Of a stretch of 64,000 nt of DNA, positions 9,312 to 18,337 are shown piece by piece. Each line of letters begins with the position of its first letter. The first letter of the stretch is position 1. The translations under genes and the position numbers were made by a program. Origin of the DNA: PNON01 sp963757065 (GTDB lineage Bacteria > Chloroflexota > Anaerolineae > Anaerolineales > Anaerolineaceae); contig CAVWQC010000007.1 of assembly GCA_963757065.1 (NCBI GenBank), positions 868,001 through 932,000 on the forward strand. The letters run 5' to 3'. Under the pieces are notes generated by a model that saw only the letters and a list, made by a program, of their open reading frames with translations, had not been told where the DNA came from and ran no database searches.

Positions 9312-10815
9312 ATGAATAAAAAGTTGAAGGAATTAAAAGATATCCTGGCTGAAGTTTCAGATCTTGTTGGCGCTCAGGCTGTGTTGGGTTGGGATCAACA
9401 GACTTACATGCCTGCGGGTGGTTCTGAGAGCAGAGGTGAGCAGCTTTCAACACTTGCCCGGATCACCCATGATAAGTTCACATCTCCCCGAATTGGAGAA
9501 TTACTGGATGGCCTTAGTCGGACCACTTCCTTGAAGGACCCCAACTCGGATGACGCAAGACTAATTAAAGTGACTGCCCGAGAGTATGCGAAGCAAACTA
9601 AAATTTCCGCTGAATGGGTGACTGAATATGCACAAGCGACCGCTATGGCACAAGATGCCTGGGTGGCTGCGAGAACCGAATCTAATTTTGCCAAGTTCCA
9701 GCCACACCTGGAGAAAGTTGTAGATCTGAAGCGTAAATATGCTGAGTTCTTTGCTCCATATGATCACGTTTATGATCCTTTGCTCGATGATTACGAACCT
9801 GGCTTAAAAACGGAAGAAGTAAAGACGATATTCTCCAGATTGCGCGAGGAACAGGTAAAACTGATAAAAGAGATCAGCCAGAAACCCCAGGTAGATGATT
9901 CATTCATCATGCAGGATTATGGCGAATCAAAGCAATGGGAATTTGGCGTGGATGTCATCACTCGTTTTGGTTATGATTGGCAAAATGGACGCCAGGATAA
10001 AGCTGCTCACCCATTTACGACTACTTTCGGATATGGGGATATCAGAATAACCACCCGATTCTTAAATAATAATGGTGTGTCTTCATTGTTCTCCACGATG
10101 CATGAAGCAGGTCATGGAATGTATGAGCAGGGAATTAGTGAAAAGTTAAGACGTTCTGTGCTTTTCACGGGTGCATCCATGGCAATCCATGAATCTCAAT
10201 CCCGCATGTTTGAAAACCTGGTGGGAAGATCACGTGAATTTTGGACATTTTTCTATCCCCGTTATCAGGCACTTATGTCAGAACATCTTGCTGGCGTTCC
10301 ACTTGAGAAATTTTATAAAGGAATCAATAAAGTTGAGCCTTCATTAGTAAGGGTTGAAGCAGACGAGGCAACCTATAATTTGCATATTATGCTGCGTCTG
10401 GAATTAGAAATCGCATTAATGGAAGGCAAACTTGCTGTTAAAGACCTGCCAGATGCGTGGAACTACAAAGATGAAAGATTATCTGGGAATCACACCTCCA
10501 AATGATGCAAAAGGTGTTTTACAAGACATTCATTGGTCCTCGGGTTATATTGGATACTTCCCAACCTATGCACTGGGCAACCTGGTTTCTGCACAATTAT
10601 GGGAAAAGATCCTGGAAGATATTCCAGCATTACCTTCCAACATTCGATCCGGTGATTTTTCGGAATTATTAGCCTGGCTGCGGGAAAAAGTCCATCGACA
10701 CGGGGCAAAATTTGATCCACAGGAAATGGTTCAGAAGATCACAGGTTCAAAGATCACACCTGAACCATATCTGCGATACTTGAAAAAGAAATATTCTGAG
10801 ATTTATAACCTTTAG
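9312..10815 (+). CDS. Carboxypeptidase Taq (M32) metallopeptidase, one frame change
   Basis: Two overlapping frames join to a 500-residue protein, the normal M32 length. The first frame holds the zinc motif HEAGH (residues 264-268) and runs to DLPDAWNYK. The second resumes with MKDYLGITPPNDAKG and continues to the normal C-terminus YSEIYNL. Removing one A from TACAAAG near 10466-10469 restores the frame, giving the family sequence DAWN.KMKDYLGI. M32 enzymes remove C-terminal amino acids in the cytoplasm. I treat the break as an artefact of sequencing rather than decay, since both halves are well conserved. Confidence 0.88.
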
Positions 10816-10825
10816 TATGGCACTA

Positions 10826-10865
10826 CTCCGGGGATGTATTGTAGGAATTGATTTCATCCCCGGAG
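10826..10865 (+). other. Inverted repeat between the M32 gene and the response regulator gene
   Basis: 11-bp perfect arms CTCCGGGGATG/CATCCCCGGAG with an 18-base loop, 11 bases after the M32 stop codon. There is no T-tract, so it is not a standard terminator. It could stabilise mRNA ends or bind a regulator. Confidence 0.5.
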
Positions 10866-10923
10866 ATTACGTCCAAATTAGTGGTTAGGCATGAAGATTG
10901 CATAATACCGACTGTGAGGACCT

Positions 10924-11289
10924 ATGCCAAGAATACTTTTTGTTGATGATGACCCTGTTACCCTCGAACTTATGGGACAAGCTGCCCGTTTACTCGGGCA
11001 TCAGGCAATTTTAGCCAGGACCGGTGCAGATGGTTTTGTAAAAGCCGAGGAACAAAATCCGGAAGTGATATTTTTGGATTTGATGATGCCAGATATGGAT
11101 GGTCTTCAGGTCCTCGGTCTGCTCCATAAGGAAGAAAAAACGAAATTAATTCCTGTTATTGTTCTTTCAGCTGGTGCGAGCCTGGATGATGCATTAGTCT
11201 GCCAGGCAGCTGGAGCTCAGGATTACTTAACAAAACCAGTACAATTACAAACATTAATGGATACGATTACAAAATATACCGCTCATTAA
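10924..11289 (+). CDS. Single-domain response regulator (CheY-like receiver)
   Basis: 121 residues and nothing but a receiver domain: acidic pair at Asp8/Asp9 (FVDDD), phospho-acceptor Asp52 in FLDLMMPDMDG, the conserved Ser in VLSAG and the Lys in LTKPV. With no output domain it must act through protein contacts. No histidine kinase is encoded nearby. GAGG lies upstream of the ATG and the lipoprotein gene starts 3 bases after the stop, so the two are probably co-transcribed. Confidence 0.93.
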   Translation: MPRILFVDDDPVTLELMGQAARLLGHQAILARTGADGFVKAEEQNPEVIFLDLMMPDMDGLQVLGLLHKEEKTKLIPVIVLSAGASLDDALVCQAAGAQDYLTKPVQLQTLMDTITKYTAH

Positions 11290-11292
11290 GCT

Positions 11293-12358
11293 ATGCAATT
11301 CAGAAAATTTATTATTGGTAAGCGAAGGGGCAACTTCTTCTTTCTGTGTATTATTTTTATTTTTGCTGCTGCTTCATGTACAGATGGAAGAGATCAGACC
11401 AATACTAATCCCAATCTCCCTGAGATTGTTCAAAATAGTCCGACCCTAATTCAAGATACTTTAATATCGTCAACTCAAGGAGTCGCTGAGATTCCAATTG
11501 CAGGCAGTACTCTAGAAATTTCTTTATCTGAATTGGCAAACAACCCGACTTCAACAAAAACTCAAGTCAAACAATCACCAACCCCTTCAAATACACCCAC
11601 GGCTTCTAAAACTCCTACTCGCACGAAAGCACCTACAAAGACCAGGGTTCCGACTAGAACCCCAAAACCAACAGCTATACCCCCAACGCCAATACCTCAA
11701 GATAATCCGGTGCGGATCTTCAATCCTGCATCATATTCAAAAATTACCACACCTCTCAACCTACTGGCTGCTGTTATTCCAGGCTCCGGTGGAAATGTCC
11801 ATATGCAATTAACCGGCGAAAATGATAGAAAAATTCTGGAAAAAACCTGGATTTTCCATTATGCTAATGGACGAAGAACAACAATTGATGAGAGTTTTGA
11901 TATCACTGTCTCAGGAGTGGCAGAAGCTGCCCGATTGACAATTTTTACACTGGATGAAAATGGCAGGATCATAGCACTGTCCTCCGAGGATATCCTGCTC
12001 CTTTCCATTGGACAGGCAGATCCTAGCAGAGGCTTTGGACTTAATGGAGCCATTTACCTTGCGCGCGCCATACCCCGGCAACAGCATTCGCCATGGAATA
12101 GTGGAAATTAGGGGAATAACCCGCACACGGACGGCCAGTACCATATACATAGAACTTGTAGATCAATCTGGTAAAGTGGTCGGTTCTTATGTTTCGCAAA
12201 ATGCCGTCCAACCTTCACTTGAATACCAATCCCTTGAATTTGATTTGCCTTACAAGGTTAGCAAGGCCACCTGGGTTAGATTGATCATGCACCAGGTGGA
12301 TATCCGTAACGGTAAGGATGTTGCCATTTCCAGTATCATCCTTAAACTATATCCTTAA
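11293..12358 (+). CDS. Lipoprotein with Thr/Pro-rich spacer and Ig-like domains, one frame change
   Basis: An N-terminal signal with lipobox (FAAASC) indicates a lipid-anchored exported protein. A Ser/Thr/Pro-rich stretch of about 50 residues (NTPTASKTPTRTKAPTKTR region) follows. Then comes a domain starting VRIFNPASYSKITTPLNL that resembles an Ig-like fold. The first frame ends at 12111; the rest (APYPGNSIRHGIVEIRG to the stop at 12358) is in the next frame. One extra base in CTTGCGCGCGCC (about 12059-12070) explains this and restores about 354 residues. Function unknown; the spacer suggests that it crosses the cell wall. Confidence 0.65.
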
Positions 12359-12444
12359 TTTGTGTTAACCTTTGAGGATCATCAATCAAAAATCGCTTAT
12401 ATCAGAATAATTCATAGAGCTAATAAAAGTAACAACAATTAAAT

Positions 12445-12478
12445 AAAAGGAGATCGGGTAGTATACCGATCTCCTTTT
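12445..12478. terminator. Bidirectional terminator
   Basis: Perfect 13-bp stem AAAAGGAGATCGG/CCGATCTCCTTTT with an 8-base loop. A-rich on one side and T-rich on the other, it can serve the plus-strand lipoprotein gene and the minus-strand transpeptidase gene. Confidence 0.9.
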
Positions 12479-12505
12479 CGAGAAGTTTATCAAGATAAGC
12501 AGTTG

Positions 12506-13663
12506 CTAAGCCCCGCCTTGTGTGTATTTTGCTGGATCGGTAGGCGTCTTACCGGATGGATCCCAGACATACACCCAGTCACCAACGTTTGCCCAATCGT
12601 ACAGCCAATGGGAATCCCCGGGGGATAAATTTACACATCCATGACTTTGTGCGTACCCGAATAATGTTCTCCAGTATGCAGCATGCAGAGCACGTGCACC
12701 ATCAAAGTACATTGTCCAGGGTACTTTTTCAAAAGAATAGTAATCGGATTTATCGGAAGTGAACGATCCGGTCATGGTTTCAGTATCTTTTTTAACCTGA
12801 ATCTGAAACAGACCCGGTTTTGTAAAGAATGGATCGACCCCTGTTGCAATCATAGTGGCATAAACAAGCTGACTTTGATCATACACAGCAAGGGTTTGTT
12901 CCAACAGGTTGACTTCAATCCAACGGTTGCCGATAACTCCTTGGGGAGGAGTCGTATTGATTTGGACTATTCGGATGTACCTGCGTTCGAGCCATTCATT
13001 TATACCTATCTGGAACCAATCCGTTTCGTTGGCATTAGCCTTAGCGAATACCTGTACCAGTGTATTGCGATAATAAGTCTTACCTGTATTTGGATAATTC
13101 AACCCAGGTCCGGTGCGGCTGTTTCCAATATCTACGAGCCACCCGAATTCATTATCAGGTGTCCGGTAAAATGCCAGTCCTCTGAAACGGGTGTATTCTG
13201 CAGGGGATGCCCTTAACCATTCACCTGATTCAGCCAGCTGGACATAATGTCCTCCATTTACATCTGCACTGCCATTGTAAGCCACCCATCGTGTTGCTCC
13301 CGGTGGAAGGCTTCCACTAGGACCATCATTCGCTACTGCGGCATCCAGGGATGGAAAGGTATTCACAGGATTTTCGGGATTCACATTAAGTTTGGCAAAT
13401 AAATACGGCATTTTGGTTATTTCTTCATCAAGGGTATAAGCAGGTAGCCCTTTGATCGGATAGGTTAATCCATTTTTAGCCCATTCATTCAATGTTTCAG
13501 ATGGTCCGTATGCCATGCATTGCTGGTCTCCAGAATACACTCCCGGAAAACAGAGAGGTGCACCGGAATAAGGCTCCAATTGAGCTACAGAATCAGCCTT
13601 TACAGAATGCGGGCTTAAGGTTAAGAGTAAACCGGTAAAAATAACTAAGAATATCTTTCTCAT
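12506..13663 (-). CDS. L,D-transpeptidase (YkuD domain), secreted
   Basis: 385 residues with a cleavable signal peptide (MRKIFLVIFTGLLLTL, cut near SVKA). The C-terminal YkuD domain carries ALHAAYWR and the catalytic-site sequence SHGCVNLSPGDSHWLYDW, with Cys as nucleophile. The domain begins around NRWIEVNLLEQTLAVYDQ. The middle (TYYRNTLVQVFAKAN) may be an SH3-like wall-binding part. It would form 3-3 cross-links or attach proteins in peptidoglycan outside the membrane. Single gene between a bidirectional terminator and the roadblock gene (divergent). Confidence 0.9.
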   Translation of the reverse strand: MRKIFLVIFTGLLLTLSPHSVKADSVAQLEPYSGAPLCFPGVYSGDQQCMAYGPSETLNEWAKNGLTYPIKGLPAYTLDEEITKMPYLFAKLNVNPENPVNTFPSLDAAVANDGPSGSLPPGATRWVAYNGSADVNGGHYVQLAESGEWLRASPAEYTRFRGLAFYRTPDNEFGWLVDIGNSRTGPGLNYPNTGKTYYRNTLVQVFAKANANETDWFQIGINEWLERRYIRIVQINTTPPQGVIGNRWIEVNLLEQTLAVYDQSQLVYATMIATGVDPFFTKPGLFQIQVKKDTETMTGSFTSDKSDYYSFEKVPWTMYFDGARALHAAYWRTLFGYAQSHGCVNLSPGDSHWLYDWANVGDWVYVWDPSGKTPTDPAKYTQGGA

Positions 13664-13857
13664 AATTTTTTCCTATAAAAATATCTTCCATTACGCTTTT
13701 CAGCTAAGTATTCTATATTGTATCAAAAAAATTTGGCATCATTGTAAGTTTGTTATAATCCCGCATGTTAAGTGTTGGATTAACTTGACATTAAGGGGTG
13801 GCTAATCTACAATTTTTATTAGCAGCATCAATGATAATTATTAAAAGGAGCGATAAA

Positions 13858-14229
13858 TTGACAAAATCACGCACCCAACTTATGGCTGATCGGCTCCGTG
13901 AACTCCAGTCTTCTTCACCTGACATTGAGGGATCTGCCATTGTCAGTGTAGATGGATTGACAATAGCTTCATCCCTTCCTGAAAATGTTGAAGAAGATAG
14001 GGTTTCTGCTATGGCAGCTGCCATGCTAGGTTTAGGCGAAAAGATATCCCGCGAATTAGGCAGGGGATCATTGAATCAGGTCTATATCAAAGGCGATGCT
14101 GGTTATGTGATCATTATGTCCATCGGGGAAGATGCGGTATTGACTGCCCTCGCTCGAGATCATGCCAAACTGGGCTTAATATTTTTAGATATGCGACGGG
14201 CAGCAGAAGAATTATCCAAACTTATTTAG
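13858..14229 (+). CDS. Roadblock/LC7 domain protein (MglB-like)
   Basis: 123 residues from TTG 13858. This start is preferred over 13798 because AAAAGGAG stands 7 bases before it and the protein then begins at the usual domain edge (MTKSRTQLMADRL). It contains the roadblock core: DIEGSAIVSVDGLTIAS, a central helix and YVIIMSIGEDAVLTAL. Such proteins dimerise and often act as GAPs or scaffolds for small Ras-like GTPases in polarity or motility. No MglA-like GTPase gene is near. The glycosyltransferase gene starts 12 bases downstream. Confidence 0.88.
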   Translation: MTKSRTQLMADRLRELQSSSPDIEGSAIVSVDGLTIASSLPENVEEDRVSAMAAAMLGLGEKISRELGRGSLNQVYIKGDAGYVIIMSIGEDAVLTALARDHAKLGLIFLDMRRAAEELSKLI

Positions 14230-14241
14230 GTTAGAGGAATA

Positions 14242-14961
14242 TTGAAGTTGCTGGTAGTTATTCCAACATTTAATGAAGCGGAGAATATACAACCTATGCT
14301 CTCCGCTTTATTTTTGCTGCCAATTGAGGATCTGCATGTACTCATTGTGGATGATAACAGCCCGGACGGTACAGGAGAGATCGTCGAAAAACTTAAGAAA
14401 GATAATCCTGGGCAGATCGATGTTCTTCATCGAATTGGGAAGCTCGGCCTTGGGACGGCTTATATCTCAGGTTTTCAATACGGGCTGGCTAATGGATACG
14501 ATTTGATCGGTCAAATGGATGCGGATTTTTCGCACCCTCCAGAAAAACTGGTAGAATTGGTCGCTGCAGTTCAGAATGGCATTGACCTGGCAATTGGATC
14601 AAGGTACATTGAGGGTGGAAGTCTTGATAAAGACTGGCCATTATGGCGCAAGTTCCTTTCAGGATTTGGGAATTTTTATGCTCGTTCCATACTCAACTTG
14701 CCAGTCAAGGATGTGACCGGTGGTTTTCGAGTTTGGAATGGAAAATTACTGGAAAGAATGTCTTTGGACAAAATTCGCTCGAACGGTTATGTTTTTCAGG
14801 TCGAAATGCTGTATGTTGCCTGGAAAGTTGGCTGCAATTATCAAGAAATTCCATTCTATTTTGCAGATCGAAAAATTGGGAAATCGAAGATGTCGTTTAA
14901 AATTCAAGCAGAAGCGGCAATTAATGTTTGGAAATTGCCTGGATACCACAAAGATATTTAA
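14242..14961 (+). CDS. Family 2 glycosyltransferase, polyprenol-phosphate mannose synthase (DPM1) type
   Basis: 239 residues, a GT-A fold with VVIPTFNEAENI at the start, IVDDNSPDGTGEIVE, the metal-binding QMDADFSHPPEKL and the acceptor region VTGGFRVWNGKLL. The length fits DPM1-like enzymes without C-terminal membrane helices. It would load a hexose (probably mannose) from a nucleotide sugar onto polyprenyl phosphate for wall or surface glycans. The start is a TTG with AGAGGA before it. It follows the roadblock gene closely and is 20 bases before rubrerythrin. Confidence 0.87.
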   Translation: MKLLVVIPTFNEAENIQPMLSALFLLPIEDLHVLIVDDNSPDGTGEIVEKLKKDNPGQIDVLHRIGKLGLGTAYISGFQYGLANGYDLIGQMDADFSHPPEKLVELVAAVQNGIDLAIGSRYIEGGSLDKDWPLWRKFLSGFGNFYARSILNLPVKDVTGGFRVWNGKLLERMSLDKIRSNGYVFQVEMLYVAWKVGCNYQEIPFYFADRKIGKSKMSFKIQAEAAINVWKLPGYHKDI

Positions 14962-14981
14962 TTATTTTATTGGAGGAAAAA

Positions 14982-15479
14982 ATGGGTAAAACACAAAAAG
15001 ATCTTGAAGGTGCATTTGCCGGGGAGTCCCAGGCATCGCGTAAATATTTTCACTTTGCCAAAAAAGCGGAGCAAGAAGGATATACACAGGTGGCCAAGCT
15101 TTTTCGAGCTGCAGCGGTGGCAGAAACAGTTCATGCAGGGAATCATCTAAAGGTATTAAATGGCATCAAGGATACTCGAAGCAATTTGCAAGAAGCCATC
15201 AATGGCGAAAATTATGAAGTGACCACAATGTACCCTGAATTTATTGCTGATGCTCAGGCTGAAGGGGATGCAAAAGCCGAAAGATCTTTCCATTTGGCGA
15301 TGGAAGTTGAGAAGACCCACGAACAATTATATAAAAAAGCATTGGAAATGCTGGATAAACCACAGGAAGATGTTCAGTATTATGTCTGCCCGGTTTGCGG
15401 ACATACTCATGTAGGTACACCACCGGAGAAATGTCCTGTTTGTAATACTCCTGGCAGCAGGTTTGAAAAGGTAGATTAG
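14982..15479 (+). CDS. rbr: Rubrerythrin
   Basis: 165 residues from ATG 14982, fixed by TGGAGGAAAAA. An N-terminal ferritin-like diiron domain (AFAGESQASRKYFHFAKKAEQEGY and a second helix pair ending EKTHEQLYKKAL) is followed by a rubredoxin-like iron site, CPVCGHTH and CPVC. It reduces hydrogen peroxide in anaerobes. Its presence supports an anaerobic lifestyle. A strong terminator follows. Confidence 0.96.
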   Translation: MGKTQKDLEGAFAGESQASRKYFHFAKKAEQEGYTQVAKLFRAAAVAETVHAGNHLKVLNGIKDTRSNLQEAINGENYEVTTMYPEFIADAQAEGDAKAERSFHLAMEVEKTHEQLYKKALEMLDKPQEDVQYYVCPVCGHTHVGTPPEKCPVCNTPGSRFEKVD

Positions 15480-15496
15480 CTTTTACTCTTAAATTA

Positions 15497-15528
15497 AAAA
15501 GTATCCCGCTTATAAGCGGGATACTTTT
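15497..15528. terminator. Bidirectional terminator after rubrerythrin and rsmA
   Basis: Near-perfect palindrome: AAAAGTATCCCGCT pairs with AGCGGGATACTTTT around a TATA centre. It lies between the convergent rubrerythrin and rsmA genes. Confidence 0.92.
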
Positions 15529-15550
15529 ATGTTTAACAGACGAATTTTAC

Positions 15551-16390
15551 CTACCAAACACCAACTATGGTTTTCCACTCATCAAGGCTTAAAGTCTCAG
15601 CTCTGCGGCCAGGATCGATTTCAGCTGCCGCCATTTTTTCTTCCACTTGCCTGGTTGTCACTCCCAACCCATGGGAGAGACTGTTACGTAAGGTCTTACG
15701 TTTTTGACCAAACCCGGCTTTGCAAAGTAAGAAAAACTGATCGAGTTTACTGATGGGTATGAATGGTTCCGGGAAAAGATCTATCCGGACCACAGCAGAA
15801 TCTATTTTTGGGGGAGGATAAAATGCCCCAGCCGGAATGCGCATGATGACCTGGGGTTTACCATATACTTGCACGCTTAATGCGAGAAGGTTCAGGTCAC
15901 CCGGTTTGGCACAAATTCTCTGGGCTACCTCAAGCTGTACAGTTAGAACGATTCGAGCCGGTTTTATATTCCCTTCAAGCAAGTGCCTGATGACCGCTGA
16001 TGTAATATAGTATGGAATATTAGCTACAACCAGATATCCGGTTTGCAGGCCTAATATTCCGATATCCTGTTCAAGAATATCGCCACATACCAAACTGACA
16101 TTCGTATAGTCTTCGAGGATTTCTGAAAGAATGGGAATGATCTTTTTATCGATCTCAACCGCAGTTACCGTCCGGGCAGATCGGGCGAGATGGCGGGTAA
16201 GGCTCCCCAAGCCGGGTCCAATTTCAAGCACTTCATCATTTTCAGAAACTTCTGATAATGAAACGATCTTTTCCAGGATCCGGTCATCCGAAAGGAAGTT
16301 CTGGCCGAGTCCCCGGGATGGTTTTAATTCTGCCTGGCGCAGGATGGCGGGAATATTCAAAGGGAGAAGAGGTGCTGAACCTTGGGTCAT
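15551..16390 (-). CDS. rsmA: 16S rRNA (adenine(1518)-N6/adenine(1519)-N6)-dimethyltransferase RsmA/KsgA
   Basis: 279 residues when started at ATG 16390; the upstream in-frame extension (to 16462) is not conserved-looking and overlaps the preceding gene. SAM-binding motif I is VLEIGPGLGSLTRHLA, the catalytic motif is NIPYY, and the N-terminal GLGQNFLSDD is typical. The C-terminal helical domain ends near DEWKTIVGVW. It dimethylates two adenines near the 3' end of 16S rRNA. It sits 2 bases after the DUF348-G5-3D gene, as often seen next to wall-remodelling proteins of this type. Confidence 0.94.
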   Translation of the reverse strand: MTQGSAPLLPLNIPAILRQAELKPSRGLGQNFLSDDRILEKIVSLSEVSENDEVLEIGPGLGSLTRHLARSARTVTAVEIDKKIIPILSEILEDYTNVSLVCGDILEQDIGILGLQTGYLVVANIPYYITSAVIRHLLEGNIKPARIVLTVQLEVAQRICAKPGDLNLLALSVQVYGKPQVIMRIPAGAFYPPPKIDSAVVRIDLFPEPFIPISKLDQFFLLCKAGFGQKRKTLRNSLSHGLGVTTRQVEEKMAAAEIDPGRRAETLSLDEWKTIVGVW

Positions 16391-16392
16391 AG

Positions 16393-17590
16393 CTAGTTCA
16401 GCACATATAGAATATTGGCAGGAATGGGTGCCAGGAAATAAACAGTTACCCATTGAGCCCAAGACTCATAATCTTCATCACTGTAACCGAGGTCTATCCA
16501 GGGTGTACCCGGTATTCCACCGCCTGTATCAGCAATCGTCGCAAAACCGTAACCGGGGATATAAACCTGCTGCCCGCGCATGTTTACGAACCAGCGGTAG
16601 ACTACTGCCACGATCCCTTTCGCTACTTTCGCTCCAGAAGCTGTTGCGGTAGAACAACCCGGTATACCTAGACGGCAAGGTGAGTATGAAGTGGCATACA
16701 TGGATACTGCCCGCCAGTATTCTATCGTTGTTCCACCAATATCCAGTTGTTTCAACGAGGCTTTTGTTCCATAACTCAAAATCTGGTCCCGGGGTTGACG
16801 GATAACAGTAGAGCTGATGGTTGTTCGACCAGCCTCCAAACCGTTTACTGAGCGGATCCTGGTAAAATCTACTGCCAGGCCATATTCGCCTGTTTGGGTG
16901 ACAATCTGCTGATCCAATTCAACCTGGTTATCTGACTGAGTTCTGATATGTAAATGGAAGTACTTTCTGTTCAAGGAGGAAAGTGTCTGACACACGTTGG
17001 ATTTGAACTGGATCAATGGATAGCGGTTGTTCTTCAGAAGGGACCGAATAATCCAAACCCATCAAAGGCTGCTTATTATGAGCTAATAGTTTACCAATAT
17101 TATTAGGTAAAATTTCGGCTTCAACCCCGGATGGCGTATTATCAGGCTGCCATTTTCGATATTGGACCGTATGGTAACGGAACATCTGAAATGTATCCGA
17201 CGGTGACGATTGTTTGCCGTCGACCGTCAAAATATCACCGGGGAACAGCTTTACTCCATACTGGTATAGAAGGTTGGCAGGGTATTTTTCGGTGCTGAAA
17301 ACTAAAATACGCTGACCATCGATCCAAAGAGCTATCGTAGATGTGTTTTGAACTTTGATCGGACGATTATCCAGCAATAATGATTGAAGTCCAGGAGAAA
17401 CGGTATCGCCAGAATAGAAGCTAATCCCGGAAACACGTAACAACGAATTTACAGTAAGGGCAGGGTTGCGAATGGTTATTGTCGAATTGTTTTCAATGAT
17501 CGTAACCGGCTGATATAAAAATATACCGATTAAGATAAGTCCAGTTAATGAAAGCACAAGTGGCAGCAACCACAAGAATTTGTTTCTCAT
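16393..17590 (-). CDS. DUF348 - G5 - 3D domain wall protein (YabE/RpfB-like), one frame change
   Basis: Two frames join to about 398 residues. The first part has an N-terminal membrane anchor (LLPLVLSLTGLILIGIFL) and ubiquitin-like DUF348 repeats. A G5 domain spans the junction (DTFLLEQKVLPFTY in the first frame, then IRTQSDNQVELDQQIVTQTG). The C-terminal 3D domain has ATSYSPC, ATASGAKV and GYGFATIADTGGGIPG with its Asp residues. One extra base near 16940-16950 accounts for the break. Related proteins act on peptidoglycan, for example in resuscitation or spore germination. It is upstream of rsmA in one transcript. Confidence 0.85.
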
Positions 17591-17643
17591 TAATAACGAT
17601 TGTAACAGATTTAAATGAAGGGAATTGGATAATTGAGAAGAGA

Positions 17644-17671
17644 GAAGAGAGAAGAGAGAAGAGAGAAGAGA
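17644..17671. repeat. Heptanucleotide tandem repeat (GAAGAGA)4 with degenerate edges
   Basis: Four exact copies of GAAGAGA, with imperfect copies on both sides (17637-17643 and 17672-17685). All purine on the plus strand. It lies upstream of the Rrf2 gene; an ORF read through it on the minus strand is not a gene. Confidence 0.85.
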
Positions 17672-17719
17672 GAAATGAGAAGGAAATGAGAATTGAAAGA
17701 GCTAATTAGTGGTAAGTAA

Positions 17720-17740
17720 GTAGTGAGTAGTGCGTAGTAT
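17720..17740. repeat. Second heptanucleotide repeat, GTAGTGA/GTAGTGC/GTAGTAT
   Basis: Three tandem 7-base units sharing GTAGT, 48 bases after the GAAGAGA array and with the same period. Confidence 0.6.
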
Positions 17741-17781
17741 GGTATGGACTTGGAGGAAGGCTTGAATAATCTTAATGAATA

Positions 17782-17812
17782 TTTCCATAATTCAGTACTT
17801 GAATTATGGAAA
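17782..17812. promoter_or_regulatory. Operator: perfect 13-bp dyad in the Rrf2 promoter
   Basis: TTTCCATAATTCA, spacer GTACT, TGAATTATGGAAA. The right arm covers the -35 element, so a bound repressor would block RNA polymerase. The most likely binder is the Rrf2 protein encoded downstream (autoregulation); this is inferred from position. Confidence 0.75.
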
Positions 17813-17827
17813 TAGTTGTGATATACT
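17799..17827 (+). promoter_or_regulatory. Sigma70-type promoter of the rrf2-pst operon
   Basis: TTGAAT (17799-17804), 17-base spacer, TATACT (17822-17827). Transcription would begin near 17834, giving a leader of about 54 bases. Confidence 0.7.
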
Positions 17828-17887
17828 ATTGAAAGTTCTACTAAAACAATAGACATTGTAGAACATTTATGTGAATGTGATCAATAT

Positions 17888-18325
17888 ATGAGATTATCCA
17901 AACGTGGAGAATATGCCTTGCGGGCAATGATCGACCTGGCATCCTGGACGCAGGATCGCAGCCATATGCCGATCAAAGAAATTGCTGAGAGGGAGAATAT
18001 CCCGATCAAGTTCCTTGAGCAGATCCTTCTGACCATGAAAAATGCCGGTCTGGTGAGCAGCCGAATGGGTGTGAATGGCGGTTACTACCTCGCAAAACCG
18101 GCCGAGCAGATCACCCTGGGTCAGATCATCCGTTTGCTCGATGGTCCACTTGCGCCTATTCGATGTGTCAGTCAGATGGCATACGAACCTTGCAGCTGCC
18201 CGGATGAGAGCACTTGCGGGCTGCGTAGTGTCATGTTTGATGTTCGCAACGCGATTTCGGATATTCTCGATCACAAGACCCTGGCGGATGTCGTCCACAG
18301 GGGTGTAACGAAAATTAACCCGTAA
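17888..18325 (+). CDS. Rrf2 family transcriptional regulator
   Basis: 145 residues. N-terminal winged helix typical of Rrf2 (MRLSKRGEYALRAMIDLA; FLEQILLTMKNAGLVSSRMG; NGGYYLAKP). Four Cys at 93, 102, 104 and 110 could bind an Fe-S cluster as in IscR, or act as thiol sensors. The spacing is not identical to IscR. It is first in an operon with a PstSCAB-type transporter (12 bases to the binding-protein gene). The dyad at 17782-17812 is its likely operator. The combination suggests that anion uptake is controlled by redox or Fe-S state; that is inference. Confidence 0.92.
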   Translation: MRLSKRGEYALRAMIDLASWTQDRSHMPIKEIAERENIPIKFLEQILLTMKNAGLVSSRMGVNGGYYLAKPAEQITLGQIIRLLDGPLAPIRCVSQMAYEPCSCPDESTCGLRSVMFDVRNAISDILDHKTLADVVHRGVTKINP

Positions 18326-18337
18326 TAGGAGATAAAA

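Noticed and set aside
17611..17856. 81-codon minus-strand ORF rich in Leu/Ser/Phe
   Set aside because: It reads through the heptamer repeat and across the Rrf2 operator and promoter; no ribosome binding site.
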